From Elusimicrobiota bacterium (GTDB lineage Bacteria; Elusimicrobiota; Elusimicrobia; UBA1565; UBA9628): 38,171 bases of DNA. This document shows, in pieces, positions 14,365 through 21,903 of the stretch. A model generated the notes under the pieces. The model searched no databases. It was not told the origin of the DNA and saw only the letters and a list, made by a program, of their open reading frames with translations. The stretch covers positions 1 through 38,171 of the forward strand of contig JAMPYD010000003.1 of NCBI GenBank assembly GCA_023700845.1, in the 5' to 3' direction. The stretch's first letter is position 1. Every line of letters begins with the position of its first letter. A program made the position numbers and the translations under genes.

Positions 14365-15183
14365 ATGCCGTGCGCCCTCGCCGCGGTCCTGCTGACCTTC
14401 GCCGCGAACGCCGCGGCGGCGCCGGTCGTCGACGTGTTCCCCCGCGCGGACCAGGTGTTCCAGGAGCTGAAGGCGGACCCCCGCGCGATCCGGCTCGGCG
14501 CGTCGTATTATCGTCTGGAAGGCCTGGACCGCTCCGACATCGCCCTCGGGCATAGCTGGGGCATGACGCGATGGCGTTCGAGCTCGGATGAATGGACCTG
14601 GCAGTGGAACATCGAGGCGATGGCCTACTCGAGGTTCACGCTCAGCGGGGAGCTGAACTCCTTCGAGACCGTGGACTTCTTCGGGAACCTGCCGCTCGCG
14701 GCGAGGCGCGGGAAGCTCTCGGCGCGCGCGATGCTCTTCCATGAGAGCTCCCACCTCGGCGACGATTACATACGACGGACGAACGATCAGGGCTTCCGCT
14801 ATTCCATCGACGGCCTGAGGCTGACCTTAGCCCATGATCTGACGGGCTGGGCGCGCGTCTACGGCGGCGGGACGTACCTGCTTCATTCGGTGCCGGACCC
14901 AGCGCGAAAGGCGGCGCAGGCGGGCGTGGAGCTGACGTCGGGGAAGCTGGGGTGGTCCAAGATGTATCCGCTGCGGCTTTTCGCGGCCCAGGACCTGCAG
15001 TATCGGGAAGCCACCGGCTACCGGACGAACTCCCGCACCGTGGTCGGAGCGATCATCGGCTTCGACAGCGTGCCGCGCTCGATGAGGATCTACGGCGGGC
15101 GGTATGACGGATACTCCGCCTTCGGCCAGCTTTACCGGAGGAAGGAGAGCTTCACCGATATCGGCATCAGCCTTCATTTTTAG
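14365..15183 (+). CDS. DUF1207 family outer-membrane/periplasmic protein (copy 1)
   Basis: 272 residues with a short signal peptide (MPCALAAVLLTFAANAAA). The sequence VFPRADQVFQELKADPRAIRLGASYY opens the DUF1207 pattern. The rest is alternating beta-strands (WQWNIEAMAYSRFTL, KLSARAMLFHESSHLGDDYIRR, GWARVYGGGTYLLH), ending in an aromatic residue (SLHF), as outer-membrane barrels do. SSHLGDDYI is the conserved core, shared with the convergent gene at 15180 (STHLGDEFV). Function unknown; a beta-barrel is inference from strand pattern and the C-terminal Phe. The stop TAG overlaps the convergent gene's stop by four bases. Confidence 0.78.
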   Translation: MPCALAAVLLTFAANAAAAPVVDVFPRADQVFQELKADPRAIRLGASYYRLEGLDRSDIALGHSWGMTRWRSSSDEWTWQWNIEAMAYSRFTLSGELNSFETVDFFGNLPLAARRGKLSARAMLFHESSHLGDDYIRRTNDQGFRYSIDGLRLTLAHDLTGWARVYGGGTYLLHSVPDPARKAAQAGVELTSGKLGWSKMYPLRLFAAQDLQYREATGYRTNSRTVVGAIIGFDSVPRSMRIYGGRYDGYSAFGQLYRRKESFTDIGISLHF

Positions 15184-15995
15184 AAGTAGGCGTGGAGGCC
15201 GAGCCCGGCCTCCTCGACGATGTCGGCGAAGAACTGGCCGTTCGGGTCGCGCCCGCGGTAGTATTGAAGGAGGAGCTGGAGACGGCGCGTGCGCAGCTGG
15301 AGGTTCTCCATCTGCACGCCGGCGCGCAGCGAGACGCCGGTGGTCTGCCAGCCGTGCTGCTGCCATTTCTGAAGATCCGCCGCCGCGATCGGACGCAGTA
15401 GGCCGCGGAGGAACTTAGGTCCGGCCGCCTCGCCGCCGAGCTGGAAGAAGAGCGGCTTGATCTCCGGGGGGTGCTTGCGGATCATGGAGCCGGCGCCGCC
15501 GTAGGCGCGCAGGCCGCGGTCGAAGTCGTAGGAGAGCTTCGCGTCGACGGCCTCGTAGCTGAGGTTGACTCGCGCGATGTCCCGGTTGGCGATGACGAAC
15601 TCGTCGCCGAGGTGGGTGCTGACGTGGAAGAGGCGGTACATCCCCGTCCAGCGGCCGCGGCGCCAGGTGTAGGGGAAGCCGACGATGAAGTCGGTGTTGA
15701 TGAGCTCCTGGGACTCGGTCTGCACGTCCCAGATGGTGAACACCGCGGCCTGCAGGCCGAACTGCCAGCGGTCGCTGCCGCGGCTGCCGGCGAACGGGAA
15801 GGACTCCCCGAAGGTCGCCGCCCACAGCACGCGCGAGCCGGGACGGCGGAAATATTTCTGCATGGCCCCGGAGAACGCGGGCCAGCGCGGGTCGGCGGAG
15901 AGCGGCTCGAAGATGAGAGTGCGCGGGAAGGCCTCGGCCGCCTGGGCGGGAGCGCCGGCGCAAAGAAGGAGCAGAGGCAAAAGAATGCGGAGCAT
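15180..15995 (-). CDS. DUF1207 family outer-membrane/periplasmic protein (copy 2, convergent)
   Basis: 271 residues from the ATG at 15995 (MLRILLPLLLLCAGAPAQA signal peptide). The ORF track begins 51 bases earlier, but that adds a non-signal-like extension, and TATCCT lies 7 nt before 15995. FPRTLIFEPLSADPRWPAFSGAMQKY is the DUF1207 opening. YRLFHVSTHLGDEFVIAN is the core motif and GLGLHAYF is the barrel-like end. It has about the same length and motif order as copy 1, so the pair is paralogous but diverged. It sits divergently from coxB across the promoter region. A link to the respiratory genes is not shown. Confidence 0.78.
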   Translation of the reverse strand: MLRILLPLLLLCAGAPAQAAEAFPRTLIFEPLSADPRWPAFSGAMQKYFRRPGSRVLWAATFGESFPFAGSRGSDRWQFGLQAAVFTIWDVQTESQELINTDFIVGFPYTWRRGRWTGMYRLFHVSTHLGDEFVIANRDIARVNLSYEAVDAKLSYDFDRGLRAYGGAGSMIRKHPPEIKPLFFQLGGEAAGPKFLRGLLRPIAAADLQKWQQHGWQTTGVSLRAGVQMENLQLRTRRLQLLLQYYRGRDPNGQFFADIVEEAGLGLHAYF

Positions 15996-16090
15996 CGGCG
16001 CTAGGATAGCAACGCCCATATTGCCGCCGGACGTTATTTTCGTCACTTTTGGTTGAAATTGACGCGAATTGGACTTTTTGTTGCATGTCT

Positions 16091-16120
16091 TTGCGCCCTT
16101 CGCGTCCTCTTTGATAGAAT
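16091..16120 (+). promoter_or_regulatory. Promoter of the cytochrome oxidase operon
   Basis: TTGCGC (16091-16096), an 18-bp spacer and TAGAAT (16115-16120). The start point would be near 16127, leaving a 27-nt leader with GAGAGGA before the ATG at 16154. Unlike its neighbours, this promoter makes a leadered mRNA. Confidence 0.55.
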
Positions 16121-16153
16121 CATGCCGCGCAGATTTTTCTCTGAGAGGATCGA

Positions 16154-17011
16154 ATGGGACAATACGGATGGTCGCTGCCGGTCGCCGCTTCCAGCTACGC
16201 CGGCAAGATCGACTTCGGCATCTGGCTGATCCACGCGGCGATGCTCGGCATCTTCGTGCTGTGGGGCGCCTTCTTCATCTATCTGCTCGTGAAGTTCCGC
16301 GCGCGCCCCGGCCACCGCGCCGAGCGCGAGGACCATGACGAGACGCCGGCGCATATCTCGGTGCCCGACTCGCTCTCCAAGTTCCCCTTCGCCCAGCTGC
16401 TGTACAAGAACAAGGGCGAGCTGAAGTCGCTGATCCCCGACATGGTCATCATGAGCTTCGAGGTCGCGCTGATCGTGTTCTACGCCATCCCCGTGTGGAG
16501 CAGCATCAAGATGGGCGTGCCCGACGTGAAGGACCCGGTGGTCATGGAGATCGTCTCCGAGCAGTTCGGCTGGAACATCCACTACGCCGGGCCCGACGGC
16601 AAGCTCGGCAAGCGCAAGATGCCGCTCGTGCACTTCAGCAACCCGATCGGCCTCGACCGCGAGGACCCGGCGTCGGCCGACGACGTGGTCATGGGCAACG
16701 AGCTGCGGCTGCCGGTGGACCGGACCGCGGTCATCGACCTGCTGTCCAAGGACGTCATCCACAGCTTCTTCATCCCCGAGTTCCGAATCAAGCAGGACGC
16801 GGTGCCGGGGCTCAGCATCCCGGTCTGGGTCACGCCGACCAAGGTCGGCAAATACGAGATCACCTGCGCCCAGCTGTGCGGCTTCGCCCACAGCCTGATG
16901 CGCGGCGACGTGTACGTGCAGACCCAGGAGGAGTTCGACGCCTGGTACCAGAGCCGTCTTTCGGCCAACCCCGCCGCGCCGGCGGCGTCCAACCCCGCGG
17001 AGGAGTTCTAG
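16154..17011 (+). CDS. coxB: Cytochrome c oxidase subunit II (CuA-binding)
   Basis: 285 residues. Two transmembrane helices (IWLIHAAMLGIFVLWGAFFIYLLV and IPDMVIMSFEVALIVFYAIPVW) are followed by the periplasmic cupredoxin domain. EQFGWNIHYAG supplies the aromatic electron-entry patch. The CuA ligands are all present: His 203 (DVIHSF), Cys 238 and Cys 242 (CAQLCGFAH), His 246 and Met 249. There is no fused cytochrome c domain, so a separate cytochrome is needed; the two diheme lipoproteins flanking the operon are candidates. No cleavable signal peptide or lipobox is obvious. First gene of the operon, directly abutting coxA. Confidence 0.95.
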   Translation: MGQYGWSLPVAASSYAGKIDFGIWLIHAAMLGIFVLWGAFFIYLLVKFRARPGHRAEREDHDETPAHISVPDSLSKFPFAQLLYKNKGELKSLIPDMVIMSFEVALIVFYAIPVWSSIKMGVPDVKDPVVMEIVSEQFGWNIHYAGPDGKLGKRKMPLVHFSNPIGLDREDPASADDVVMGNELRLPVDRTAVIDLLSKDVIHSFFIPEFRIKQDAVPGLSIPVWVTPTKVGKYEITCAQLCGFAHSLMRGDVYVQTQEEFDAWYQSRLSANPAAPAASNPAEEF

Positions 17012-18745
17012 ATGAGCCACGATCCCCATGGCAGCGCCGAGCACCACCCCCTGACGTTCTGGGAGCGCTACGTCTTCTCCGTCGACCACAAGGTCATCGG
17101 CCTGCAGTACCTGATCACCTCGTTCATCTTCCTGCTCGTGGGCTTCGCCCTGATGGGGCTGATGCGCTGGCAGCTCGCGTGGCCGGGCACGCCGATCCCG
17201 TTTTTCGGCGGCCTGTTCCCCGCCGACCTGGCGCCGAATGGGGTCATGAGCGGTGAATTTTATAACTCGCTCGGCGCGATGCACGGCACCATCATGGTGT
17301 TCCTCGGGGTCGTGCCGCTCGCGGTCGGCGCCTACGGCAACTACGTCCTTCCGCTCCAGATCGGAGCGCCGGACATGGCGTTCCCGCGCATGAACATGAT
17401 GTCTTACTGGACCTACCTGCCCGGCGGCATCCTGATGCTGGCGTCGTTCCTGATGCCCGGCGGCGCGGCCCAGTCCGGCTGGACCTCCTACCCGCCCCTG
17501 TCCATCATCAACCCCGGCCAGACGGTGTGGCTGCTGTCGATGGTCATCCTGATCACCTCCTCGCTGCTCGGCGCGATCAACTTCCTGGTCACGACGATCA
17601 ACATGCGCGCGCCCGGGATGAGCCTTTGGCGCATGCCGGTGTTCGTGTGGGCGCAGTTCGTCACGTCGGTCCTGCTCCTGCTCGCGTTCCCCCCGCTCGA
17701 GGCGGCCTCGATCCTGCAGCTGATGGACCGGGTGTTCCACACGAGCTTCTACATGCCCAAGGACCTCGTCATCCTCGGCCAGGCGTACGCGGGCTCCGGC
17801 GGCGGGCAGCCCCTGCTGTGGCAGCACCTGTTCTGGTTCCTGGCGCACCCCGAGGTCTACGTCCTCGTGCTGCCGCCCATGGGCATCGTCGCCGAGATCA
17901 TCGCCAACAACACGCGCAAGCCGCTGCACGGCTACAAGACCCTGGTGCTCTCGATGGTCGCCATCGGCGTGATGAGCTTCATGGTCTGGGCCCACCACAT
18001 GTTCATCTCCGGCATGAGCGCCTCGCTGAGCAACTTCTTCCTGGTGACCACGATGATCATCTCCGTGCCGTCGGTCGCGATCCTGACCTGCCTCATCTTC
18101 TCGCTGAAGGGCGGCGCGATCCGCTACAACGTCCCGATGGCGTTCGCGCTCGCGTTCCTGCCGCTGTTCGGCATCGGCGGCCTGACGGGGCTGCCGCTGG
18201 GCCTGACCGTGACGGACATCTACCTGCACGACACCTATTACGTGATCGGCCACTTCCACTTCGTCGTCGTCACGGGCTCGATCATCGCGCTGATGGGCGG
18301 GACCTACTACTGGTTCCCGAAGTGGTACGGGCGCAAGATGAACGACAAGCTCGGGTGGATCCACTTCTGGGGCTCGGTGATCACGATGTGCGGCATCTTC
18401 GGACCGATGCTGTTCATGGGAATGGGCGGCGCGTCGCGCCGGCTGTACGACCCGACGGCGCAGCTGCACAACCTCCCGGTGCAGGGCTGGAACGTGGTGG
18501 CGACCTATTCGGCCTACCTCCTGGCGGCCTTCCAGCTTCCGTTCATCTACAACTTCTTCAACAGCATGTGGCGCGGCGAGAAGACGCCGGAGAACCCGTG
18601 GCAGGCCACGACCCTCGAGTGGGCGTGCCCGTCGCCGCCCCCGCACGGCAACTTCGAGAAGACGCCGACGGTATACCGCGGCCCGTACGAGTATTCCGTC
18701 CCCGGACGCAAGGACGACTTCTGGATGCAGTCGGACAAGAACTAA
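17012..18745 (+). CDS. coxA: Cytochrome c oxidase subunit I (heme-copper oxidase, HPEVY type) with altered K-channel
   Basis: 577 residues, about 12 helices. Heme a ligand His 91 (AMHGTIM) and His 416; heme a3 ligand His 414 (HDTYYVIGHFHF); CuB ligands His 279 (AHPEVY), His 328 and His 329 (WAHHMF); the His-Tyr cross-link Tyr 283 is present. The D-channel Asp 121 and Asn 128 (GAPDMAFPRMN) and Glu 281 are kept, as in A1-type aa3 oxidases. In the K-channel helix the usual V-P-T-G-I-K reads V-P-S-V-A-I, so the Lys is replaced by Ile 357 and Thr by Ser. The C-terminal end TLEWACPSPPPHGNFE is typical of subunit I. It reduces O2 to water and pumps protons; pumping with this K-channel needs checking. 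Confidence 0.95.
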   Translation: MSHDPHGSAEHHPLTFWERYVFSVDHKVIGLQYLITSFIFLLVGFALMGLMRWQLAWPGTPIPFFGGLFPADLAPNGVMSGEFYNSLGAMHGTIMVFLGVVPLAVGAYGNYVLPLQIGAPDMAFPRMNMMSYWTYLPGGILMLASFLMPGGAAQSGWTSYPPLSIINPGQTVWLLSMVILITSSLLGAINFLVTTINMRAPGMSLWRMPVFVWAQFVTSVLLLLAFPPLEAASILQLMDRVFHTSFYMPKDLVILGQAYAGSGGGQPLLWQHLFWFLAHPEVYVLVLPPMGIVAEIIANNTRKPLHGYKTLVLSMVAIGVMSFMVWAHHMFISGMSASLSNFFLVTTMIISVPSVAILTCLIFSLKGGAIRYNVPMAFALAFLPLFGIGGLTGLPLGLTVTDIYLHDTYYVIGHFHFVVVTGSIIALMGGTYYWFPKWYGRKMNDKLGWIHFWGSVITMCGIFGPMLFMGMGGASRRLYDPTAQLHNLPVQGWNVVATYSAYLLAAFQLPFIYNFFNSMWRGEKTPENPWQATTLEWACPSPPPHGNFEKTPTVYRGPYEYSVPGRKDDFWMQSDKN

Positions 18746-18746
18746 C

Positions 18747-19352
18747 ATGAGCCAAGCCCAAAACCCCGCCGCGATCATGAACAATCAGGACACGCACAGC
18801 GGCGTCACGAACGCGAAGCTCGGAGTGTGGCTGTTCCTCGCCTCCGAGATCATGCTGTTCGCGACGCTGTTCACGAGCTACATCGTCCTGCGCATGGCCT
18901 CGACCTCCTGGCCGTGGGGCTGGGACGTGCTCAACGTGCCTCTGGCCACGCTGAACACCGTCATCCTCATCTCCTCGTCGGTGACCATCGTGATGGCCTA
19001 CGCGAAGGCCTACGACAAGGACAAGGGCGGCTTCCAGAAATGGATGGCGGCGACCATCCTGCTGTCGCTGGGGTTCCTCGTCGTCAAGGGCTTCGAGTAC
19101 GGCCACGAGTTCGGGCTCGGCATCGGGCCGCACACGAGCGTCTTTTACGCGATATACTTCACGATGACGGGCCTGCACGGCATCCACATCCTCGGGGGCA
19201 TCGCGGTCAACGCCGGGCTGCTGTACATGAGCACGGTGGACGGCCATTGGAGGAACCCGCTGTTCCTCGGACGCGTCGAAGGAGCCGGCCTGTACTGGCA
19301 CTTCGTCGACATCGTCTGGATATTCCTGTTCCCGGCGCTGTACCTGCTCTAG
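18747..19352 (+). CDS. coxC: Cytochrome c oxidase subunit III
   Basis: 201 residues with five hydrophobic helices, the short bacterial form. AKLGVWLFLASEIMLFATLFTSYIVLR opens the subunit III domain. FVVKGFEY-type and FTMTGLHGIHILGGIA segments, then YWHFVDIVWIFLFPALYLL, carry the conserved Glu/His residues of the family. It starts one base after the coxA stop. Subunit III stabilises subunit I and proton uptake through the D-channel. Order II-I-III-IV is as in many Gram-negative and Gram-positive cox operons. Confidence 0.93.
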   Translation: MSQAQNPAAIMNNQDTHSGVTNAKLGVWLFLASEIMLFATLFTSYIVLRMASTSWPWGWDVLNVPLATLNTVILISSSVTIVMAYAKAYDKDKGGFQKWMAATILLSLGFLVVKGFEYGHEFGLGIGPHTSVFYAIYFTMTGLHGIHILGGIAVNAGLLYMSTVDGHWRNPLFLGRVEGAGLYWHFVDIVWIFLFPALYLL

Positions 19353-19360
19353 GAGGAGAC

Positions 19361-19771
19361 ATGTCCGCTGATACCGACGCCGCCAAGCACGACGAGCACC
19401 GCCCGAACGTGGCGCTGTACGTCAAGGTCTTCGCCGCGCTGATGGTGCTCACCTTGGTCACCGTCGCGATCTCGAAGATCCATCTCCCCCCCGCCCAGGC
19501 GGTCGCCCTAGGGCTGTTCGTGGCCCTGATCAAGGCGGGCCTCGTCGGCGCGCTGTTCATGCACCTGTGGGGCGAGAACAAGCTCATCCATAAGGCGCTG
19601 TGGATCACCGTCGGCTTCGCGGTGGTCCTGATCCTGCCCATCATCGACTTCGTCCTGATCTCCGGACGCAGCACGAGCCCGATGGCGGTCGCCGACCAGC
19701 ATCCCGCCGGCCACGACACCGACAAGGACAAGGCCGGCGAAGCGGCCGAGCCGATGAAGGCGGGGCACTGA
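19361..19771 (+). CDS. Cytochrome c oxidase subunit IV (bacterial, COX4_pro type)
   Basis: 136 residues from the ATG at 19361 with a strong AGGAGGAG Shine-Dalgarno; the ORF track starts earlier inside coxC. Three helices are visible (VALYVKVFAALMVLTLVTVAI, AVALGLFVALIKAGLVGALFMHLWGE, ALWITVGFAVVLILPIIDFVLI). Family hallmarks are the K-A-x-L-V-x-x-x-F-M-H-L motif and the final helix. The tail is His/Asp/Lys-rich (HPAGHDTDKDKAGE). Small accessory subunit of the membrane complex; fourth gene of the operon. Confidence 0.88.
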   Translation: MSADTDAAKHDEHRPNVALYVKVFAALMVLTLVTVAISKIHLPPAQAVALGLFVALIKAGLVGALFMHLWGENKLIHKALWITVGFAVVLILPIIDFVLISGRSTSPMAVADQHPAGHDTDKDKAGEAAEPMKAGH

Positions 19772-19772
19772 T

Positions 19773-19967
19773 ATGTCGCTCAAGATCTTCCACCGGTTCT
19801 TCGTCGTGCTGTGCCTGTTCCTGTTCGCCTTCACCGGCTACTGGGCCGCGGGCGGCAACGCGACGGCGCTCGTGACGCCCTGGCTCGTGTGGGCCAGCGC
19901 CGCCGGCGCGGCCGCCGTCACGGGCTACTTCGTCTGGCACGTCCGCAGGGTCCGCCTGCCCGCATGA
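19773..19967 (+). CDS. Small two-helix membrane protein in the oxidase operon
   Basis: 64 residues, starting one base after the subunit IV stop. Two hydrophobic helices (FFVVLCLFLFAFTGYWAAGG and TPWLVWASAAGAAAVTGYFVW) and a basic tail (HVRRVRLPA) fit an inner-membrane hairpin. No family recognised. It overlaps the next gene by 4 bases (ATGA), so it is clearly part of the operon. Possible assembly factor or small oxidase subunit, by position only. Confidence 0.75.
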   Translation: MSLKIFHRFFVVLCLFLFAFTGYWAAGGNATALVTPWLVWASAAGAAAVTGYFVWHVRRVRLPA

Positions 19968-20185
19968 GAGCTCTCGGGGCCGCCTCCTTGCTCGCCGCGC
20001 TGCCCGGCTCGGCCGCGGCCTGCGCGGTGTGCTTCGGCGGCTCCGCCGCGAACAAGGGCCTCCTCGACGGCATCTGGTGGGGCATCGTCGTGCTCCTGAC
20101 GGTCACGATGTTCATGGTCGGCGGCATCGGCTGGCTCCTGTACAAGGTCGAGAAGGACCGCCCCGCGGACGAGCACGGAGGATGA
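19964..20185 (+). CDS. Small CxxC membrane protein in the oxidase operon
   Basis: 73 residues from the ATG at 19964 overlapping the previous stop. An N-terminal signal-like helix ends in ACAVCFGGSAANKG. One membrane helix follows (GIWWGIVVLLTVTMFMVGGIGWLLYKV) and then an acidic tail. The C-A-V-C-F-G motif just outside the membrane recalls small conserved proteins next to cox genes in other phyla and could hold copper or a disulfide, but this is inference. No Sco, Cox11 or CtaG-like copper chaperone is in the window, which makes it worth attention. It overlaps ctaA by 4 bases. Confidence 0.72.
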   Translation: MRALGAASLLAALPGSAAACAVCFGGSAANKGLLDGIWWGIVVLLTVTMFMVGGIGWLLYKVEKDRPADEHGG

Positions 20186-21066
20186 ACACCTTGGCCGCGC
20201 GACCGGCTCGCCTGACCGCACGCCCCGCCTCGGGAGACGCGCCGTTCACCTCATGGTCCAAGGCCACGGCCGCCTCCGCTTTCTTCCTGTTGTTCGCGGG
20301 CGGGATGGTGACCTCGACGGGCTCCGGCCTCGCGGTCCCCGACTGGCCCCTCTCCTTCGGCGGCATGAACCCGCCCATGGTCGGCGGCATCTTCTACGAG
20401 CACGGCCACCGGCTGATCGCCGGCGCCGTTGCCGTCATGACGTTGATATCGCTGGGGCTCTCTCGCCGTCCCGGTGTGCCCTCGGGCGCCCGGACCGCGA
20501 CGTTCATCGCCTCGGGCGGGATACTCCTCCAAGCCCTCCTCGGGGGCTTGACGGTCCTGCTCAAGCTCCCGCCGGCCGTTTCTATCTCCCACGCCTGCCT
20601 CGGCCAGGCCGTCTTCCTCGTACTGCTGTCCGCCGTCGTCCTCTCGGTTCCCGGGACGACGTTCGGGCCCGGCTATTCCCGCGTCTTCAAGTTCGCCGTT
20701 CTGGGCCTCGGCGCCGCCTATCTCCAGCTGGCGCTCGGCGCGCTCGTCAAGCACACCGGCCAGGGCCTGGGCTGGCATATCCTGTGGGCAAGCACCGTTG
20801 CCGTTCTGGCCGTACTGGCCTGCTTCACCGCTTTCCGTTCCCGCGCCGCGGTCCTCAAAGGTCCTGCGCTTCTCCTCGCCGTCGCCGTGCCTCTGCAGGT
20901 AGCCCTGGGGCTTTTCGCCATGCTCGTGCGCGTGGACTCGACCGTCGTCCTCGGCTTCCGGGAGGCCGCCCTGTGGCGCACCGCCCATCTCTCCGGCGGC
21001 GCGCTGACCATGGCCGCCTTCCTGCTCCTGGCCCTGCGTTCGCGCCGGACCGCGGAGGCGCCGTGA
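20182..21066 (+). CDS. ctaA: Heme A synthase (COX15/CtaA family)
   Basis: 294 residues from the ATG at 20182 (GGAGG upstream, ATGA overlap with the previous gene). Eight helices in two homologous halves. TSTGSGLAVPDWPLSFG is the CtaA signature after helix 1. The heme-binding His pairs are in FYEHGHRLIAG and SISHACLGQ (first half) and GLGWHILWAS and WRTAHLSGG (second half). It oxidises the methyl group of heme O to a formyl group, giving heme A for CoxA. The C-terminus overlaps ctaB (GTGA). Confidence 0.92.
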   Translation: MNTLAARPARLTARPASGDAPFTSWSKATAASAFFLLFAGGMVTSTGSGLAVPDWPLSFGGMNPPMVGGIFYEHGHRLIAGAVAVMTLISLGLSRRPGVPSGARTATFIASGGILLQALLGGLTVLLKLPPAVSISHACLGQAVFLVLLSAVVLSVPGTTFGPGYSRVFKFAVLGLGAAYLQLALGALVKHTGQGLGWHILWASTVAVLAVLACFTAFRSRAAVLKGPALLLAVAVPLQVALGLFAMLVRVDSTVVLGFREAALWRTAHLSGGALTMAAFLLLALRSRRTAEAP

Positions 21067-21902
21067 AGGATTACCTCCAGCTGGCCAAGCCCCGCATCGC
21101 CTTGATGGTGGCCTTGACCGTCTGGCTCGGCTGGGCGCTGGCCGGAGGCGAGGCGACGCTGTCCCTCCTCCTCGTCGCCGTCGGTTCGTCGTTGGCGGCC
21201 GCCGCCTGCGGGGCGCTCAACCAGCGCCTGGAGATCGTCGAGGACGGGCTGATGAACCGCACCCGCAACCGCCCCCTGCCGACGGGGAGGGTCTCCCCTC
21301 GCGCCGCCCTCGTCTTCGGCCTCGTCCTCGCCGCGGCCGGCCCGGCGTTGGTCTGGGCCGCGGGCGGAGCCCTGGCGGGCGCGCTCACGATCGCCACCAT
21401 CGTCCTCTACGTCCTCGTCTACACCCCGCTCAAGAAGGTCACGCCGCAGACCACCTGGATCGGCGCCGCCGCGGGCGCCACCTCTCCTCTCATCGGCTGG
21501 GTGGCCGCGGGCGGCCCGCTCGACGCGCGCGCCTTCACCTTGTTCGCGATCCAATTCCTGTGGCAGATCCCGCATTTCCTCGCGCTGTTCTGGATCTACC
21601 GCGAGGACTACGCGCGCGCCGGCTTCAAGGTGATGCCCGTCGTGCACCCGAGCGGCGGCACCACCGCCATCCAGATCGCCGTCCACTCCTTCACCTTGCT
21701 GCCGGCCACCATCGCGCCCTCTCTCGTCGGCCTGGCGGGACCGGGCTACGCGATCGGCGCCTTCGCCGTCTCCGGCTCCTTCCTCCTGCTCGGCCTGCGC
21801 GCGAGCTGGACGATGACCGTCGCCGACAACCGCCGGCTGTTCCTGGCCTCTCTCGCTTTTCTTCCTCTCATCTTCGGCATGATGCTCTTCGGAGGCGTCT
21901 GA
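21063..21902 (+). CDS. ctaB: Protoheme IX farnesyltransferase (heme O synthase)
   Basis: 279 residues from GTG 21063, which overlaps the ctaA stop. UbiA-superfamily membrane prenyltransferase: KDYLQLAKPRIALMVALT at the start, the first Asp-rich-type motif NQRLEIVEDGLMNRTRNRPLPTG, YTPLKKVTPQTTWIGAAAGATSPLIGW, and the second motif IPHFLALFWIYREDYARAGFKVMP. It adds farnesyl to heme B to give heme O, the substrate of CtaA. Its presence beside ctaA and coxABC shows the locus is self-contained for heme A supply. Confidence 0.93.
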   Translation: MKDYLQLAKPRIALMVALTVWLGWALAGGEATLSLLLVAVGSSLAAAACGALNQRLEIVEDGLMNRTRNRPLPTGRVSPRAALVFGLVLAAAGPALVWAAGGALAGALTIATIVLYVLVYTPLKKVTPQTTWIGAAAGATSPLIGWVAAGGPLDARAFTLFAIQFLWQIPHFLALFWIYREDYARAGFKVMPVVHPSGGTTAIQIAVHSFTLLPATIAPSLVGLAGPGYAIGAFAVSGSFLLLGLRASWTMTVADNRRLFLASLAFLPLIFGMMLFGGV

Positions 21903-21903
21903 C

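Noticed and set aside
16043-18784. A 913-residue minus-strand ORF across coxB and coxA
   Set aside because: Its product is an Arg/His/Asp/Gln-rich low-complexity string with no domain, and it is the mirror of unmistakable coxB and coxA. Long antisense ORFs are expected in G+C-rich DNA.
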